Shown here piece after piece: positions 34,231 to 43,205 of a stretch of DNA of 46,562 nt. The translations under genes and the position numbers were made by a program. Location of the stretch: NCBI RefSeq assembly GCF_903933125.1, contig NZ_CAIZIZ010000411.1, positions 1 to 46,562 on the forward strand. The letters are read 5' to 3'. This stretch comes from an uncultured Lamprocystis sp. Lineage in GTDB: Bacteria; Pseudomonadota; Gammaproteobacteria; Chromatiales; Chromatiaceae. The notes under the pieces were generated by a model, which was not told where the DNA came from, made no database searches, and was given only the letters and a program-made list of their open reading frames with translations. The stretch's first letter is position 1. The number at the start of each line of letters is the position of its first letter.

Positions 34231-34722
34231 ATGCTGAAGAGCGCGCGTGACTATGTGCAGAGCCTGCTTCTGTTTGAGCTGTTCAAAGGGATGCGGCTGA
34301 CCGGGGCTTATCTTTTCAAGCGTAAGTTCACCGTTCAGTATCCGGAGGAGCGGGCGCCGATTTCGCCGCGGTTCCGGGGGCTGCATGCACTACGCCGCTA
34401 TCCGAACGGTGAAGAGCGCTGCATCGCCTGTAAGCTGTGCGAGGCGACGTGCCCGGCCCTGGCGATCACGATCGAGGCCGAGCCGCGCGCCGATGGATCG
34501 CGGCGCACGACGCGCTACGACATCGATTTGTTCAAGTGCATCTACTGCGGCTTCTGCGAGGAATCCTGTCCGGTGGACTCGATCGTCGAGACCGGCATTT
34601 ATGAGTATCACTTCGAGCAGCGCGGCGAGAACATTATGACCAAGGAGAAACTGCTCGCCGTCGGCGACCAGTACGAGGCGCAGATTGCCGCGGCGCGGGC
34701 CGCGGATGCGCCGTATCGCTAG
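34231..34722 (+). CDS. nuoI: NADH-quinone oxidoreductase subunit I
   Basis: A 163-residue 2x(4Fe-4S) ferredoxin-type subunit (clusters N6a/N6b). Both CxxCxxCxxxCP motifs are intact: [12 protein letters not shown] and [12 protein letters not shown]. Length is normal. An 83-bp gap separates it from nuoJ. Confidence 0.97.
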   Translation: MLKSARDYVQSLLLFELFKGMRLTGAYLFKRKFTVQYPEERAPISPRFRGLHALRRYPNGEERCIACKLCEATCPALAITIEAEPRADGSRRTTRYDIDLFKCIYCGFCEESCPVDSIVETGIYEYHFEQRGENIMTKEKLLAVGDQYEAQIAAARAADAPYR

Positions 34723-34805
34723 CCGGGATAGCGGACCGACCAGACCCGGTAAGGCGCACGATTCCAGTATTCCTTGTGACTGAACACTAGCTTTCGGATA
34801 CATCC

Positions 34806-35426
34806 ATGGGCTTTGAGAAATTTCTCTTCTACTGCTTCGCGGCCATCACCGTGGCGGCCGCGGTGATGGTGATCACGCGGCGCAATCCGGTCCATGCGGT
34901 GTTGTGGATGGTGGTCGCCTTCGTCAGCAGCGCGGCCCTGTGGCTCCTGTTGGAAGCCGAGTTCCTCGGGATTGTCCTGGTGCTCGTGTATGTCGGTGCG
35001 GTGATGGTGTTGTTCCTGTTCGTCGTCATGATGCTGGACATCGATATCGCGACACTGCGGGCGGGTTTCATCAAATATCTGCCGGTCGGGGCCCTGGTGG
35101 CCACGGTCATGCTGGTGGAGATCGTGCTGATCGTGGGCCCCGGCAATTTTGGTCTGGATGCCTTTCCCGCGCCGCCGGCCGCCGGGGTCGAGGTCAACAA
35201 CACCCATGACCTGGGGATGATGCTCTACACCGTCTATGTCTATCCCTTCGAACTGGCGGCGGTGATTCTGCTGGTGGCGATCGTGGCGGCGATTCGGCTC
35301 ACCCTGCGTCACCGGATCGACACCAAGTTCATCGACCCGGCCCGCCAGGTCGCAGTGCGCAAGGGACCGGACCGCATCCGGATCGTCAAGATGCCGGCCG
35401 TGGTCGAAGCCGAAACCCAGGAGTAG
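34806..35426 (+). CDS. nuoJ: NADH-quinone oxidoreductase subunit J
   Basis: A 206-residue membrane subunit with five hydrophobic segments. The family's most conserved part is seen: [16 protein letters not shown], then [21 protein letters not shown]. The C-terminal tail is basic and cytoplasmic. nuoK starts 5 bp later. Confidence 0.96.
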   Translation: MGFEKFLFYCFAAITVAAAVMVITRRNPVHAVLWMVVAFVSSAALWLLLEAEFLGIVLVLVYVGAVMVLFLFVVMMLDIDIATLRAGFIKYLPVGALVATVMLVEIVLIVGPGNFGLDAFPAPPAAGVEVNNTHDLGMMLYTVYVYPFELAAVILLVAIVAAIRLTLRHRIDTKFIDPARQVAVRKGPDRIRIVKMPAVVEAETQE

Positions 35427-35431
35427 CCGCC

Positions 35432-35737
35432 ATGATCGCCCTCTCCGACTATTTGATCCTCAGCGGTATCCTGTTCTGCCTCGCGGTGGCCGGGATTTTC
35501 CTCAACCGCAAGAACGTGATCATCCTGCTCATGTGCATCGAGCTGATGTTGCTGGCGGTCAACACCAATTTCATCGCCTTCTCGCATTTTCTCCAGGACA
35601 TGACCGGGCAGGTCTTCGTGTTCTTCATCCTGACCGTGGCCGCCGCTGAGGCGGCGATCGGATTGGCGATTCTGGTGGTGCTGTTCCGCAACCGGCGGAC
35701 CATCAATGTCCAGGACCTCGACCGGCTGAAGGGGTGA
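35432..35737 (+). CDS. nuoK: NADH-quinone oxidoreductase subunit K
   Basis: A 101-residue three-helix membrane subunit. The two buried glutamates needed for proton transfer are visible in [12 protein letters not shown] and [12 protein letters not shown]. Length is exactly that of the family. A 95-bp gap precedes nuoL. Confidence 0.97.
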   Translation: MIALSDYLILSGILFCLAVAGIFLNRKNVIILLMCIELMLLAVNTNFIAFSHFLQDMTGQVFVFFILTVAAAEAAIGLAILVVLFRNRRTINVQDLDRLKG

Positions 35738-35832
35738 CCCTGAGCACTCCGGTCGATCCTGTCACCTATTTTCACCCGCACCAGGCCCTGTCGGCCTAGC
35801 GCGGAAACCCTAGCGAAAGAGCCAACGAAGAG

Positions 35833-37839
35833 ATGGAAAAAGTCTACCTCACCATCGTGCTCGCGCCCCTGATCGGCGCCCTCGTCGCCGGCTTCTTCGG
35901 CGGGCGGATCGGCCGGCGCGGGGCCCATAGCGTGACGATCCTGGGCGTGGGCCTATCCACCGCCTTGTCATTCTATGTGCTTGCCCAGTTCATCTGGAAC
36001 GACTTGCCCGTCTTCAATGATGCGGTCTACACTTGGATGGTCTCGGACGGCATCCGCTTCGAGGTCGGCTTTCTGGTCGACAAGCTCACCGCCCTGATGA
36101 TGACGACGGTGACCTTCGTGTCGCTGATGGTGCACATCTACACCATCGGCTACATGGCCGATGACGAGCACAACTGGCCCCATGGCTCCAAGGCGGGCAC
36201 GAACAGCTATCAGCGCTTTTTCTCCTACATCGCACTGTTCACCTTCGCGATGCTGATGTTGGTCATGTCCAACAACTTCATGCAGTTGTTCTTCGGCTGG
36301 GAAGCGGTGGGGTTGGTGTCTTACTTGCTGATCGGCTTCTGGTCGGTACGGGAATCGGCGATTTTCGCTAACCTGAAGGCCTTTCTGGTGAATCGGGTCG
36401 GCGACTTCGGGTTCATCCTGGGTATTGCCGCTATTGCCATGTATTTTAACACCATGGACTACGCGGAGGTCTTCGCGGCAGCCCCCGGTCAGGCCGACAC
36501 TCAGGTGAATCTGTTCGGCGGCGTGTCACTCATGTCGCTGATCTGCATCCTGCTGTTCATCGGCGCCATGGGTAAGTCCGCGCAGGTTCCGCTGCACGTC
36601 TGGCTGCCGGATTCGATGGAGGGTCCCACCCCGATCTCCGCCCTGATCCATGCGGCGACCATGGTCACCGCCGGTGTCTTCATGGTCGCGCGCATGTCGC
36701 CGCTTTACGAGCTCTCGGAGACCGCGCTCTCGTTCGTGATGATCGTGGGCGCGACCACCGCCTTTTTCATGGGCCTGATCGGTCTCGTGCAAAGTGATAT
36801 CAAGCGTGTCGTGGCCTATTCGACACTCTCTCAGTTGGGCTACATGGTCACGGCTTTGGGCGCATCGGCCTACGCCGCCGGTATTTTTCATCTGATGACT
36901 CACGCTTTCTTCAAGGCGCTCCTGTTCCTCGCGGCCGGTTCGGTGATCATCGCCATGCACCATAACCAGGACATCCGGGAGATGGGCGGGCTGCGTAAGT
37001 ACATGCCCATCACCTGGCTGACCGCGCTCATCGGCTCGCTGGCCCTGATCGGCTTTCCCGGCTTTTCGGGTTTCTTCTCCAAAGATGCGATCATCGAGGC
37101 CGTGAGCGGGGCCACGATTTTCGGCTCCGGGTACGCCAGTGTCCTGTTGACCTTCGGGGTCCTGATCACGGCGCTCTATAGTTTCCGGATGTACTTTCTG
37201 GTGTTCCATGGCAAGGAGCGCATGGATGACCACACCCGGCACCATCTCCATGAGACCCCCTGGGTGGTGACCGTGCCCCTGATTCTGCTCGCCATCCCGT
37301 CGGTGATGATCGGCTGGTTCACGATCGAGCCGTTGTTGGTGAACGACTGGCTCACGTCAGGCGACTGGCATCCGATCGTGGTGCACCATGGGCACGACAC
37401 CCTGCATCATCTGGCCGATCACTGGCATGGCCAGTGGGCCTTCATCCAGCACGGCATGACCGGTCTACCCTTCTACCTGGCGATGGGTGGTCTGTTCGGT
37501 GCCGCCTTCATCTGGTGGCTCATGTTCGCCAGGAATCCGAAACTGGACGAGCAGATTCAGGCGGCGGGCGGTCCCGTTACCCGACTCCTCCTGGATAAGT
37601 ATGGGTTTGATGATTTCAATCAGCGGGTGTTCGGTGGCGGCGGTCAATCGCTCGGTAACGCCCTTTGGAATGGCGGCGATCGGCTCTTCATCGACGGCGC
37701 CCTGGTCAATGGATCGGCTCATTCGGTCGGACGCCTGGCTGGGGTTGTGCGCCACCTGCAGACCGGGTACCTCTACCACTACGCCATCGCCATGATCGTC
37801 GGGCTCGTTGCCCTGTTGACGATTTTTGTCGGCCTCTGA
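35833..37839 (+). CDS. nuoL: NADH-quinone oxidoreductase subunit L
   Basis: A 668-residue antiporter-like proton-pumping subunit at the distal end of the membrane arm. Seen are the glutamate in QLFFGWEAVGLVSYLLIGFW, the lysine-bearing MGKSAQVPLHVWLPDSMEGP, the HAATMVTAGVFM helix, and the His-rich lumenal loop HHGHDTLHHLADHWHG. The long lateral helix region follows. GAAGAG lies before the ATG. Confidence 0.97.
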   Translation: MEKVYLTIVLAPLIGALVAGFFGGRIGRRGAHSVTILGVGLSTALSFYVLAQFIWNDLPVFNDAVYTWMVSDGIRFEVGFLVDKLTALMMTTVTFVSLMVHIYTIGYMADDEHNWPHGSKAGTNSYQRFFSYIALFTFAMLMLVMSNNFMQLFFGWEAVGLVSYLLIGFWSVRESAIFANLKAFLVNRVGDFGFILGIAAIAMYFNTMDYAEVFAAAPGQADTQVNLFGGVSLMSLICILLFIGAMGKSAQVPLHVWLPDSMEGPTPISALIHAATMVTAGVFMVARMSPLYELSETALSFVMIVGATTAFFMGLIGLVQSDIKRVVAYSTLSQLGYMVTALGASAYAAGIFHLMTHAFFKALLFLAAGSVIIAMHHNQDIREMGGLRKYMPITWLTALIGSLALIGFPGFSGFFSKDAIIEAVSGATIFGSGYASVLLTFGVLITALYSFRMYFLVFHGKERMDDHTRHHLHETPWVVTVPLILLAIPSVMIGWFTIEPLLVNDWLTSGDWHPIVVHHGHDTLHHLADHWHGQWAFIQHGMTGLPFYLAMGGLFGAAFIWWLMFARNPKLDEQIQAAGGPVTRLLLDKYGFDDFNQRVFGGGGQSLGNALWNGGDRLFIDGALVNGSAHSVGRLAGVVRHLQTGYLYHYAIAMIVGLVALLTIFVGL

Positions 37840-37863
37840 TCAGACTCAGGAGACTAAAAGACG

Positions 37864-39441
37864 ATGGAATCGGTTTTCCCCCTGCTGACGCTGGTCATCT
37901 GGCTGCCAATTTTCGGCGGCATGGTCGTGCTTGCGAGCGGCGATCGTGATACGAACCTGTCGAAGTGGATTGCGCTCGGCATTGCCGTGCTGACCTTTCT
38001 GGTCAGTCTGGGTCTGTGGATCGGGTTTGACAGCGCCACGGCGGACATGCAGTTCGTCGAACGCGGCGCCTGGATACCGACCTTCAATGTCTGGTATTTC
38101 CTGGGCGTTGACGGTATCTCGATGCCGCTGATCGTCCTGACGACCTTCATCACCATCTTCGTCATGGTGGCGGGCTGGGACGTCATCACTTATCGGCCGT
38201 CCCAGTACATGGCCGCTTTCCTGATCATGGAAGGGTTGATGGTCGGGGTCTTCTCCGCCCTGGATGCGATCCTGTTTTACGTCTTTTGGGAGGCGATGCT
38301 GATTCCGATGTTCATCATCATCGGGGTCTGGGGTGGACCGAATCGGGTCTACGCCACCATCAAGTTCTTCCTCTATACGTTCTTCGGTTCGGTCTTCATG
38401 TTGGTCGCGCTCATCTACATGTATTTCCAGGCCGACAGTTTCAGCATTCTCGATTTCCATGAACTGGAGCTGGGGATGAGCGCTCAGGTGCTGATCTTCA
38501 TCGCCTTCCTGCTGGCCTTCGCGGTCAAGGTGCCGATGTTCCCGGTGCATACCTGGCTGCCCGATGCGCATGTCGAGGCCCCGACCGGCGGGTCGGTGAT
38601 CCTCGCCGCCATCATGCTGAAGATCGGCGGCTACGGCTTCCTGCGCTTCAGTCTGCCGATCACACCGGATGCCAGCGCATCACTCGACTGGCTCATCATC
38701 GCCTTGTCGTTGATTGCGGTGGTGTACATCGGGTTCGTCGCCTTGGTGCAGCAAGATATGAAGAAGCTGATCGCCTATTCGTCGATCGCCCATATGGGTT
38801 TTGTCACCCTCGGATTCTTCATCCTGTTCGCGCTTCTGCGGCATTCCGGGGAGAGTACCGGGGCGGTGATGGGCATCGAGGGCGGCATGGTCCAGATGAT
38901 CTCTCACGGTTTTATTTCGGCCGCCTTGTTCCTGTGCGTCGGCGTGCTCTACGACCGGATGCATTCCCGTCAGATCGCCGATTACGGCGGTGTCATCAAT
39001 ACCATGCCGTGGTTCGGCGGCTTTATGGTCTTTTTTGCCATGTCCAATGCGGGTCTGCCGGGGACGTCGGGCTTTGTCGGTGAGTTCATGGTGATCCTCG
39101 CGGCCTTCCGTGCCGATTTCTGGTTCGCTTTCCTGGCGGCCACGACGCTGGTTCTGGCCGCCGCGTTCACCCTGTGGATGGTCAAGCGGGTGGTCTACGG
39201 CGAGGTCAAGAACGAGAAGGTCGCAGCACTTGCTGATCTGAACCGGCGCGAAGTATTCAATCTCGGCGCCCTGGCCGCGGTGGTGCTCTTGTTCGGCCTG
39301 TGGCCCGCGCCCCTCGTCGATGTCATGCATAAGAGCGTCGAGCACCTGGTCGCCCAGGTCAGTGTCTGCAAACTGCCCGCCGCGCAGGCTGCTGATTGCC
39401 TGCTGGCACGGCCGGCACCCGTGGCGTTTCTGGCGCCTTAG
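37864..39441 (+). CDS. nuoM: NADH-quinone oxidoreductase subunit M
   Basis: A 525-residue antiporter-like proton-pumping subunit. Key features are YVFWEAMLIPMFIIIGVWGG with the critical Glu, AFAVKVPMFPVHTWLPDAHV with the critical Lys, and EAPTGGSVILAAIMLKIGGYG. A short extra Ala/Pro-rich tail with two Cys ends the protein. AGGAG precedes the ATG. Confidence 0.97.
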   Translation: MESVFPLLTLVIWLPIFGGMVVLASGDRDTNLSKWIALGIAVLTFLVSLGLWIGFDSATADMQFVERGAWIPTFNVWYFLGVDGISMPLIVLTTFITIFVMVAGWDVITYRPSQYMAAFLIMEGLMVGVFSALDAILFYVFWEAMLIPMFIIIGVWGGPNRVYATIKFFLYTFFGSVFMLVALIYMYFQADSFSILDFHELELGMSAQVLIFIAFLLAFAVKVPMFPVHTWLPDAHVEAPTGGSVILAAIMLKIGGYGFLRFSLPITPDASASLDWLIIALSLIAVVYIGFVALVQQDMKKLIAYSSIAHMGFVTLGFFILFALLRHSGESTGAVMGIEGGMVQMISHGFISAALFLCVGVLYDRMHSRQIADYGGVINTMPWFGGFMVFFAMSNAGLPGTSGFVGEFMVILAAFRADFWFAFLAATTLVLAAAFTLWMVKRVVYGEVKNEKVAALADLNRREVFNLGALAAVVLLFGLWPAPLVDVMHKSVEHLVAQVSVCKLPAAQAADCLLARPAPVAFLAP

Positions 39442-39522
39442 GTAAGGTGTCCACAGCCTGATCTCACCCGACATCGCCGCGCCTGGTAGGTCTTGGCCTG
39501 ACCAGGCGCCTGTTCACGGAAT

Positions 39523-40965
39523 ATGCCCATGCCATTCGATGCTGCGAACCTGTTACCCATCCTGCCGGAGATCGTGGTCGCGATCACCGCGAGCCTTGTG
39601 CTGATGGTGGACCTGTACCTCAAGGATAAGCGCAAAGGCGTCAACCATGCGTTGGCAGTCATCGGTCTACTCGTCGCGATCGGGTTCACCGGGGCGGTCG
39701 GGGGTGGTGCGCAGGAGTTGTTTTTCGACGGGAACGTGGTGCGCGATGCGATGAGCGACCTGCTCAAGGGGGCGGTGCTGGTCATCTCGATCTTCGCCTT
39801 TGTCTACGCTCAGCCCTGGCTCAAGGATCGTGGCCTGATGGTTGGCGAGTATTACGCGCTGGGGCTCTTTGCCGTTCTCGGTATGCTGGTGATGATTGAC
39901 GCCAACAGCTTCCTGACGCTCTACCTCGGTCTGGAGCTCCTGGCGCTCTGTTTCTATGCGCTGGTGGCTTTTGACCGGGACTCGCCGACCGGGTCCGAGG
40001 CGGCGATGAAGTATTTTGTCCTCGGGGCCTTGGGTTCGGGGATGCTGCTCTACGGCATTTCCATGATCTACGGCGCGACCGGCTCGATCGAGTTTGGCGT
40101 GGTAGCGCAGGCGATTGCCGAGCAAGGGACGAAAGACAAGGTCCTGATTTTTGGTATCGCTTTCCTGGTGATCGGCATCGGTTTCAAGTTCGGCGCCGTG
40201 CCCTTCCACATGTGGGTGCCGGACGTCTATGAGGGGGCGCCGACCCCGGTTGCCTTGTTCTTGAGTTCCGCCCCCAAGATCGCGGCTTTCGCCCTGGCCG
40301 TGCGCCTCCTGGTCGACGCCATGGGTGGCCTGCAGGCGGACTGGCAAGGGATGTTGGCGATCCTGGCCGTGCTATCCATGGGCCTGGGTAATCTGGTCGC
40401 CATCGCCCAGACCAATATCAAGCGGATGATGGCTTACTCGGCCATCTCCCATGTCGGCTTCATTTTTCTCGGACTCCTGGCCGGCTCATCGCAGGGTTAT
40501 TCCGCCGCCATGTTTTACGCGATCGTCTACGCTCTGACGACGGCGGGAGCCTTCGGCATCATGATCATCCTGAGCCGGAAAGGCTTCGACGTTGAGCATC
40601 TGGAGGACTTGCGCGGGCTCAACGACCGCGACTCCTGGTATGCGGCCATGATGGCGATCATGATGTTCTCGGCGGCGGGGGTTCCGCCGACGGTCGGTTT
40701 CATGGCCAAGTTGTTGGTGTTGGAGGCGGTCGTGCGGGTCGATATGGTGTGGTTGGCCCTGGTTGCCGTGTTCTTTTCCATCATCGGCGCCTACTACTAT
40801 CTGCGGGTGGTGAAGCTCATGTATTTCGACCGGCCCACGACCGACGCGCCCATCCTCACCTCCGGCGGCGTGCGCGCGGTGATGTCGGTCAACGGGCTGA
40901 CCATCCTGTTCCTGGGTCTGTTTCCGGCGGCCTTGCTGAGTTTGTGTCAAGGCGCCTTCGCGTAG
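39523..40965 (+). CDS. nuoN: NADH-quinone oxidoreductase subunit N
   Basis: A 480-residue antiporter-like proton-pumping subunit. Seen are YLGLELLALCFYAL, the lysine-bearing GIGFKFGAVPFHMWVPDVYEGAP and IKRMMAYSAISHVGF. It closes the nuo operon. A small palindrome (CTACCATGTGGTAG) followed by TTTT at about 41021-41038 is a weak candidate terminator before dapA. Confidence 0.97.
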   Translation: MPMPFDAANLLPILPEIVVAITASLVLMVDLYLKDKRKGVNHALAVIGLLVAIGFTGAVGGGAQELFFDGNVVRDAMSDLLKGAVLVISIFAFVYAQPWLKDRGLMVGEYYALGLFAVLGMLVMIDANSFLTLYLGLELLALCFYALVAFDRDSPTGSEAAMKYFVLGALGSGMLLYGISMIYGATGSIEFGVVAQAIAEQGTKDKVLIFGIAFLVIGIGFKFGAVPFHMWVPDVYEGAPTPVALFLSSAPKIAAFALAVRLLVDAMGGLQADWQGMLAILAVLSMGLGNLVAIAQTNIKRMMAYSAISHVGFIFLGLLAGSSQGYSAAMFYAIVYALTTAGAFGIMIILSRKGFDVEHLEDLRGLNDRDSWYAAMMAIMMFSAAGVPPTVGFMAKLLVLEAVVRVDMVWLALVAVFFSIIGAYYYLRVVKLMYFDRPTTDAPILTSGGVRAVMSVNGLTILFLGLFPAALLSLCQGAFA

Positions 40966-41061
40966 GGCGACTATTTCCGCAATCCACCACTGTCCGGCTG
41001 TTCAGAACCCTTGGCACAGGCTACCATGTGGTAGTTTTCTACAGAGCGGGAGCTCCCCAGT

Positions 41062-41937
41062 ATGTTTCGCGGCAGCATCGTAGCCCTGATTACGCCCATG
41101 GACGCGGATGGCGGCATCGATGACGCGAGCCTGAAGCGTCTGGTCGATTTTCATGTGGACGCGGGAACCACGGCCATCGTCTCGGTCGGGACCACCGGCG
41201 AGTCGGCCACGCTGGATGAGGACGAACACTGTCGTCTGATCGCCCGCACCCTGCAACTGGCTGATGGGCGCATCCCGGTGATCGCCGGTACCGGGGCAAA
41301 CTCGACCCGTGAGGCGATCACGCTGACCCGATGCGCCAAAGAGGCGGGTGCCGATGCCGCCTTGCTGGTCACTCCCTACTACAACAAACCCACCCAGGAA
41401 GGGCTTTATCTGCACTACCGGGCGGTCGCCGAGGCCGTGGATATCCCCCAGATCCTGTACAACGTGCCGGGCCGCACCGCCTGCGATCTGCTGCCTGAGA
41501 CCGTGACGCGATTGTCCAAAGTCGACAACATCATTGGTATCAAGGATGCGACCGGCGATCTCAAGCGCGTCGCCGCCCTGCGCGAGGGCTGCGGCGAAGG
41601 GTTCGCGCTCTACAGCGGCGACGACGCCTCGGCCTGCGACTTCATGTTGCTGGGTGGCGATGGGGACATCTCGGTGACCGCGAATGTTGCCCCGCGACTG
41701 ATGCAAGAGATGTGTCAGGCGGCACTGGCGGATCAACGCGTGCTCGCTCGTGCCTGCGACCGGCGATTGTCCGCGCTGCATCGGGACCTGTTCGTGCAGT
41801 CCAATCCGATTCCGGTAAAATGGGCGGCCTGCGAGTTGGGTCTGTGCGGCGTCGGTATTCGGCTGCCGCTGACCTGGCTCTCCGATCAATTCCATGCGCG
41901 TGTGCGGGCCGCACTGGAGCAGGCGGGCTGCCTGTGA
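41062..41937 (+). CDS. dapA: 4-Hydroxy-tetrahydrodipicolinate synthase
   Basis: A 291-residue TIM-barrel enzyme condensing pyruvate with aspartate semialdehyde, the first committed step to diaminopimelate and lysine. Seen are [11 protein letters not shown] (substrate-binding Thr pair), [12 protein letters not shown] (catalytic Tyr) and [12 protein letters not shown] with the Schiff-base Lys. Length is normal. GGGAG lies about 9 nt before the ATG. bamC is immediately downstream, as in E. coli. Confidence 0.97.
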   Translation: MFRGSIVALITPMDADGGIDDASLKRLVDFHVDAGTTAIVSVGTTGESATLDEDEHCRLIARTLQLADGRIPVIAGTGANSTREAITLTRCAKEAGADAALLVTPYYNKPTQEGLYLHYRAVAEAVDIPQILYNVPGRTACDLLPETVTRLSKVDNIIGIKDATGDLKRVAALREGCGEGFALYSGDDASACDFMLLGGDGDISVTANVAPRLMQEMCQAALADQRVLARACDRRLSALHRDLFVQSNPIPVKWAACELGLCGVGIRLPLTWLSDQFHARVRAALEQAGCL

Positions 41938-41996
41938 CGGTTGGTCCAGCGCCCCGATGCGGGCCACGGCGCGTCCCTTTTGAGAGGTCCCGGACC

Positions 41997-43187
41997 TTGA
42001 GACCTTCCCGTGTACTGGGCGGCCCTGCCGTCTTGTTGTCGCTGTCGTTGCTGATCGTCTGTGGATTGACCGCATGCGGCTCGGCATCCCTTCAGGAAAT
42101 GTTGCCCAACCAGAGCCTGGCCTACAAGAAAAGCCGGCAGGCCGAGGAAAACCTTGAGTTGCCCCCGGATCTGAGAAGCGGGAAGTTCGATGACGCGATG
42201 GACGTGCCGCCCATCGACGGCGGGGCCACCTACTCGGAGTATGCGGGGGGCCGGGCACAACGGCAGCGCGATACCGCGACGGGTGCCGTGCTGCCCGCCG
42301 TCGAGAACGTCCAGTTGCGCCGCAGCGGCGATTCCCGTTGGCTCGAGGTGCAGGCGACCCCGACGCAGGTTTGGCCGCGGGTGGTCGCATTCTGGCGCGA
42401 GCAGGGCATCCTGCTGGTCGATCAGAACCCCACGGTCGGGGTGATGAAAACAGATTGGATCGAGAATCGTGCCGAAGTGCCCCGGGGCTTTCTGGCCCGG
42501 ATGGTCCGCAAGGTGGCCGACGGACTCTATGCCACGTCGAGCCGGGATCAGTACAGCGTGCGGATCGACAACGGGCCGACAGCGGGGGTCACGGAGCTCC
42601 ATCTCACCCACCGCGGGATGGAGGAAAAGCTCGAAACCGGCACCCTGGGCGACAGTAAGCGGACTGTCTGGCAGCCTGGTAAGAGCGATCCGGAGCGGGA
42701 AGCGGAGATGCTGCGCCGTCTGATGCTGTTCCTGGGTGCTCCGGAAAAGCAGGCTGCCGCCGCCGTCGCCGTCGCCGGCACCGTCGCTGCGCCAACCTCA
42801 ACGCGGGCGGCCTCCCCGGTGCGCTTGGTCAGCGAAGGCGCCGGGCCTCAACTGCTGATTGCGGACGAATTCCGCCGCGGTTGGCGGATGACCGGCTCGG
42901 CGCTCGACCGCGCCGGCTTCGCGGTGGAGGACCGTGACCTGAGTCGCGGCATCTATTTCGTCCGTTATCAGGATGCGGATGGCGCGGGGGCCGGGAAGCG
43001 GAGCCTCGTCGATCGACTGGCCTTCTGGCGCAAGGACGGGATCGACCGGGTGAAGCAGTATCAGATCAAGGTCGAGGGTAACGACACCGAAACGCGCGTC
43101 AGCGTGCTTGATGCGAAAGGCAACCGGGATAATTCCACCGGTGCGCAGCGTATCCTCACCCTGCTGCAGGAGCAGATGAAGGGCTAG
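41997..43187 (+). CDS. bamC: Outer membrane assembly lipoprotein BamC (NlpB)
   Basis: A 396-residue lipoprotein of the BAM complex, which folds beta-barrel proteins into the outer membrane. With the TTG start (GAGAGG 9 nt upstream) the product has a 26-residue lipoprotein signal ending in the lipobox LTAC with Cys27. An unstructured segment of the BamC type follows (EENLELPPDL), then two helix-grip domains, recognisable by LEVQATPTQVWPRVVAFWREQGI and LLIADEFRRGWRMTGSALDRAGF. A GTG at 41934, overlapping the dapA stop as GTGA, would give an overlong 47-residue signal but would couple the genes; it is the alternative start. An Ala/Val-rich linker joins the two domains. Confidence 0.9.
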   Translation: MRPSRVLGGPAVLLSLSLLIVCGLTACGSASLQEMLPNQSLAYKKSRQAEENLELPPDLRSGKFDDAMDVPPIDGGATYSEYAGGRAQRQRDTATGAVLPAVENVQLRRSGDSRWLEVQATPTQVWPRVVAFWREQGILLVDQNPTVGVMKTDWIENRAEVPRGFLARMVRKVADGLYATSSRDQYSVRIDNGPTAGVTELHLTHRGMEEKLETGTLGDSKRTVWQPGKSDPEREAEMLRRLMLFLGAPEKQAAAAVAVAGTVAAPTSTRAASPVRLVSEGAGPQLLIADEFRRGWRMTGSALDRAGFAVEDRDLSRGIYFVRYQDADGAGAGKRSLVDRLAFWRKDGIDRVKQYQIKVEGNDTETRVSVLDAKGNRDNSTGAQRILTLLQEQMKG

Positions 43188-43205
43188 ACGCCCAGAGTTG
43201 ATGGC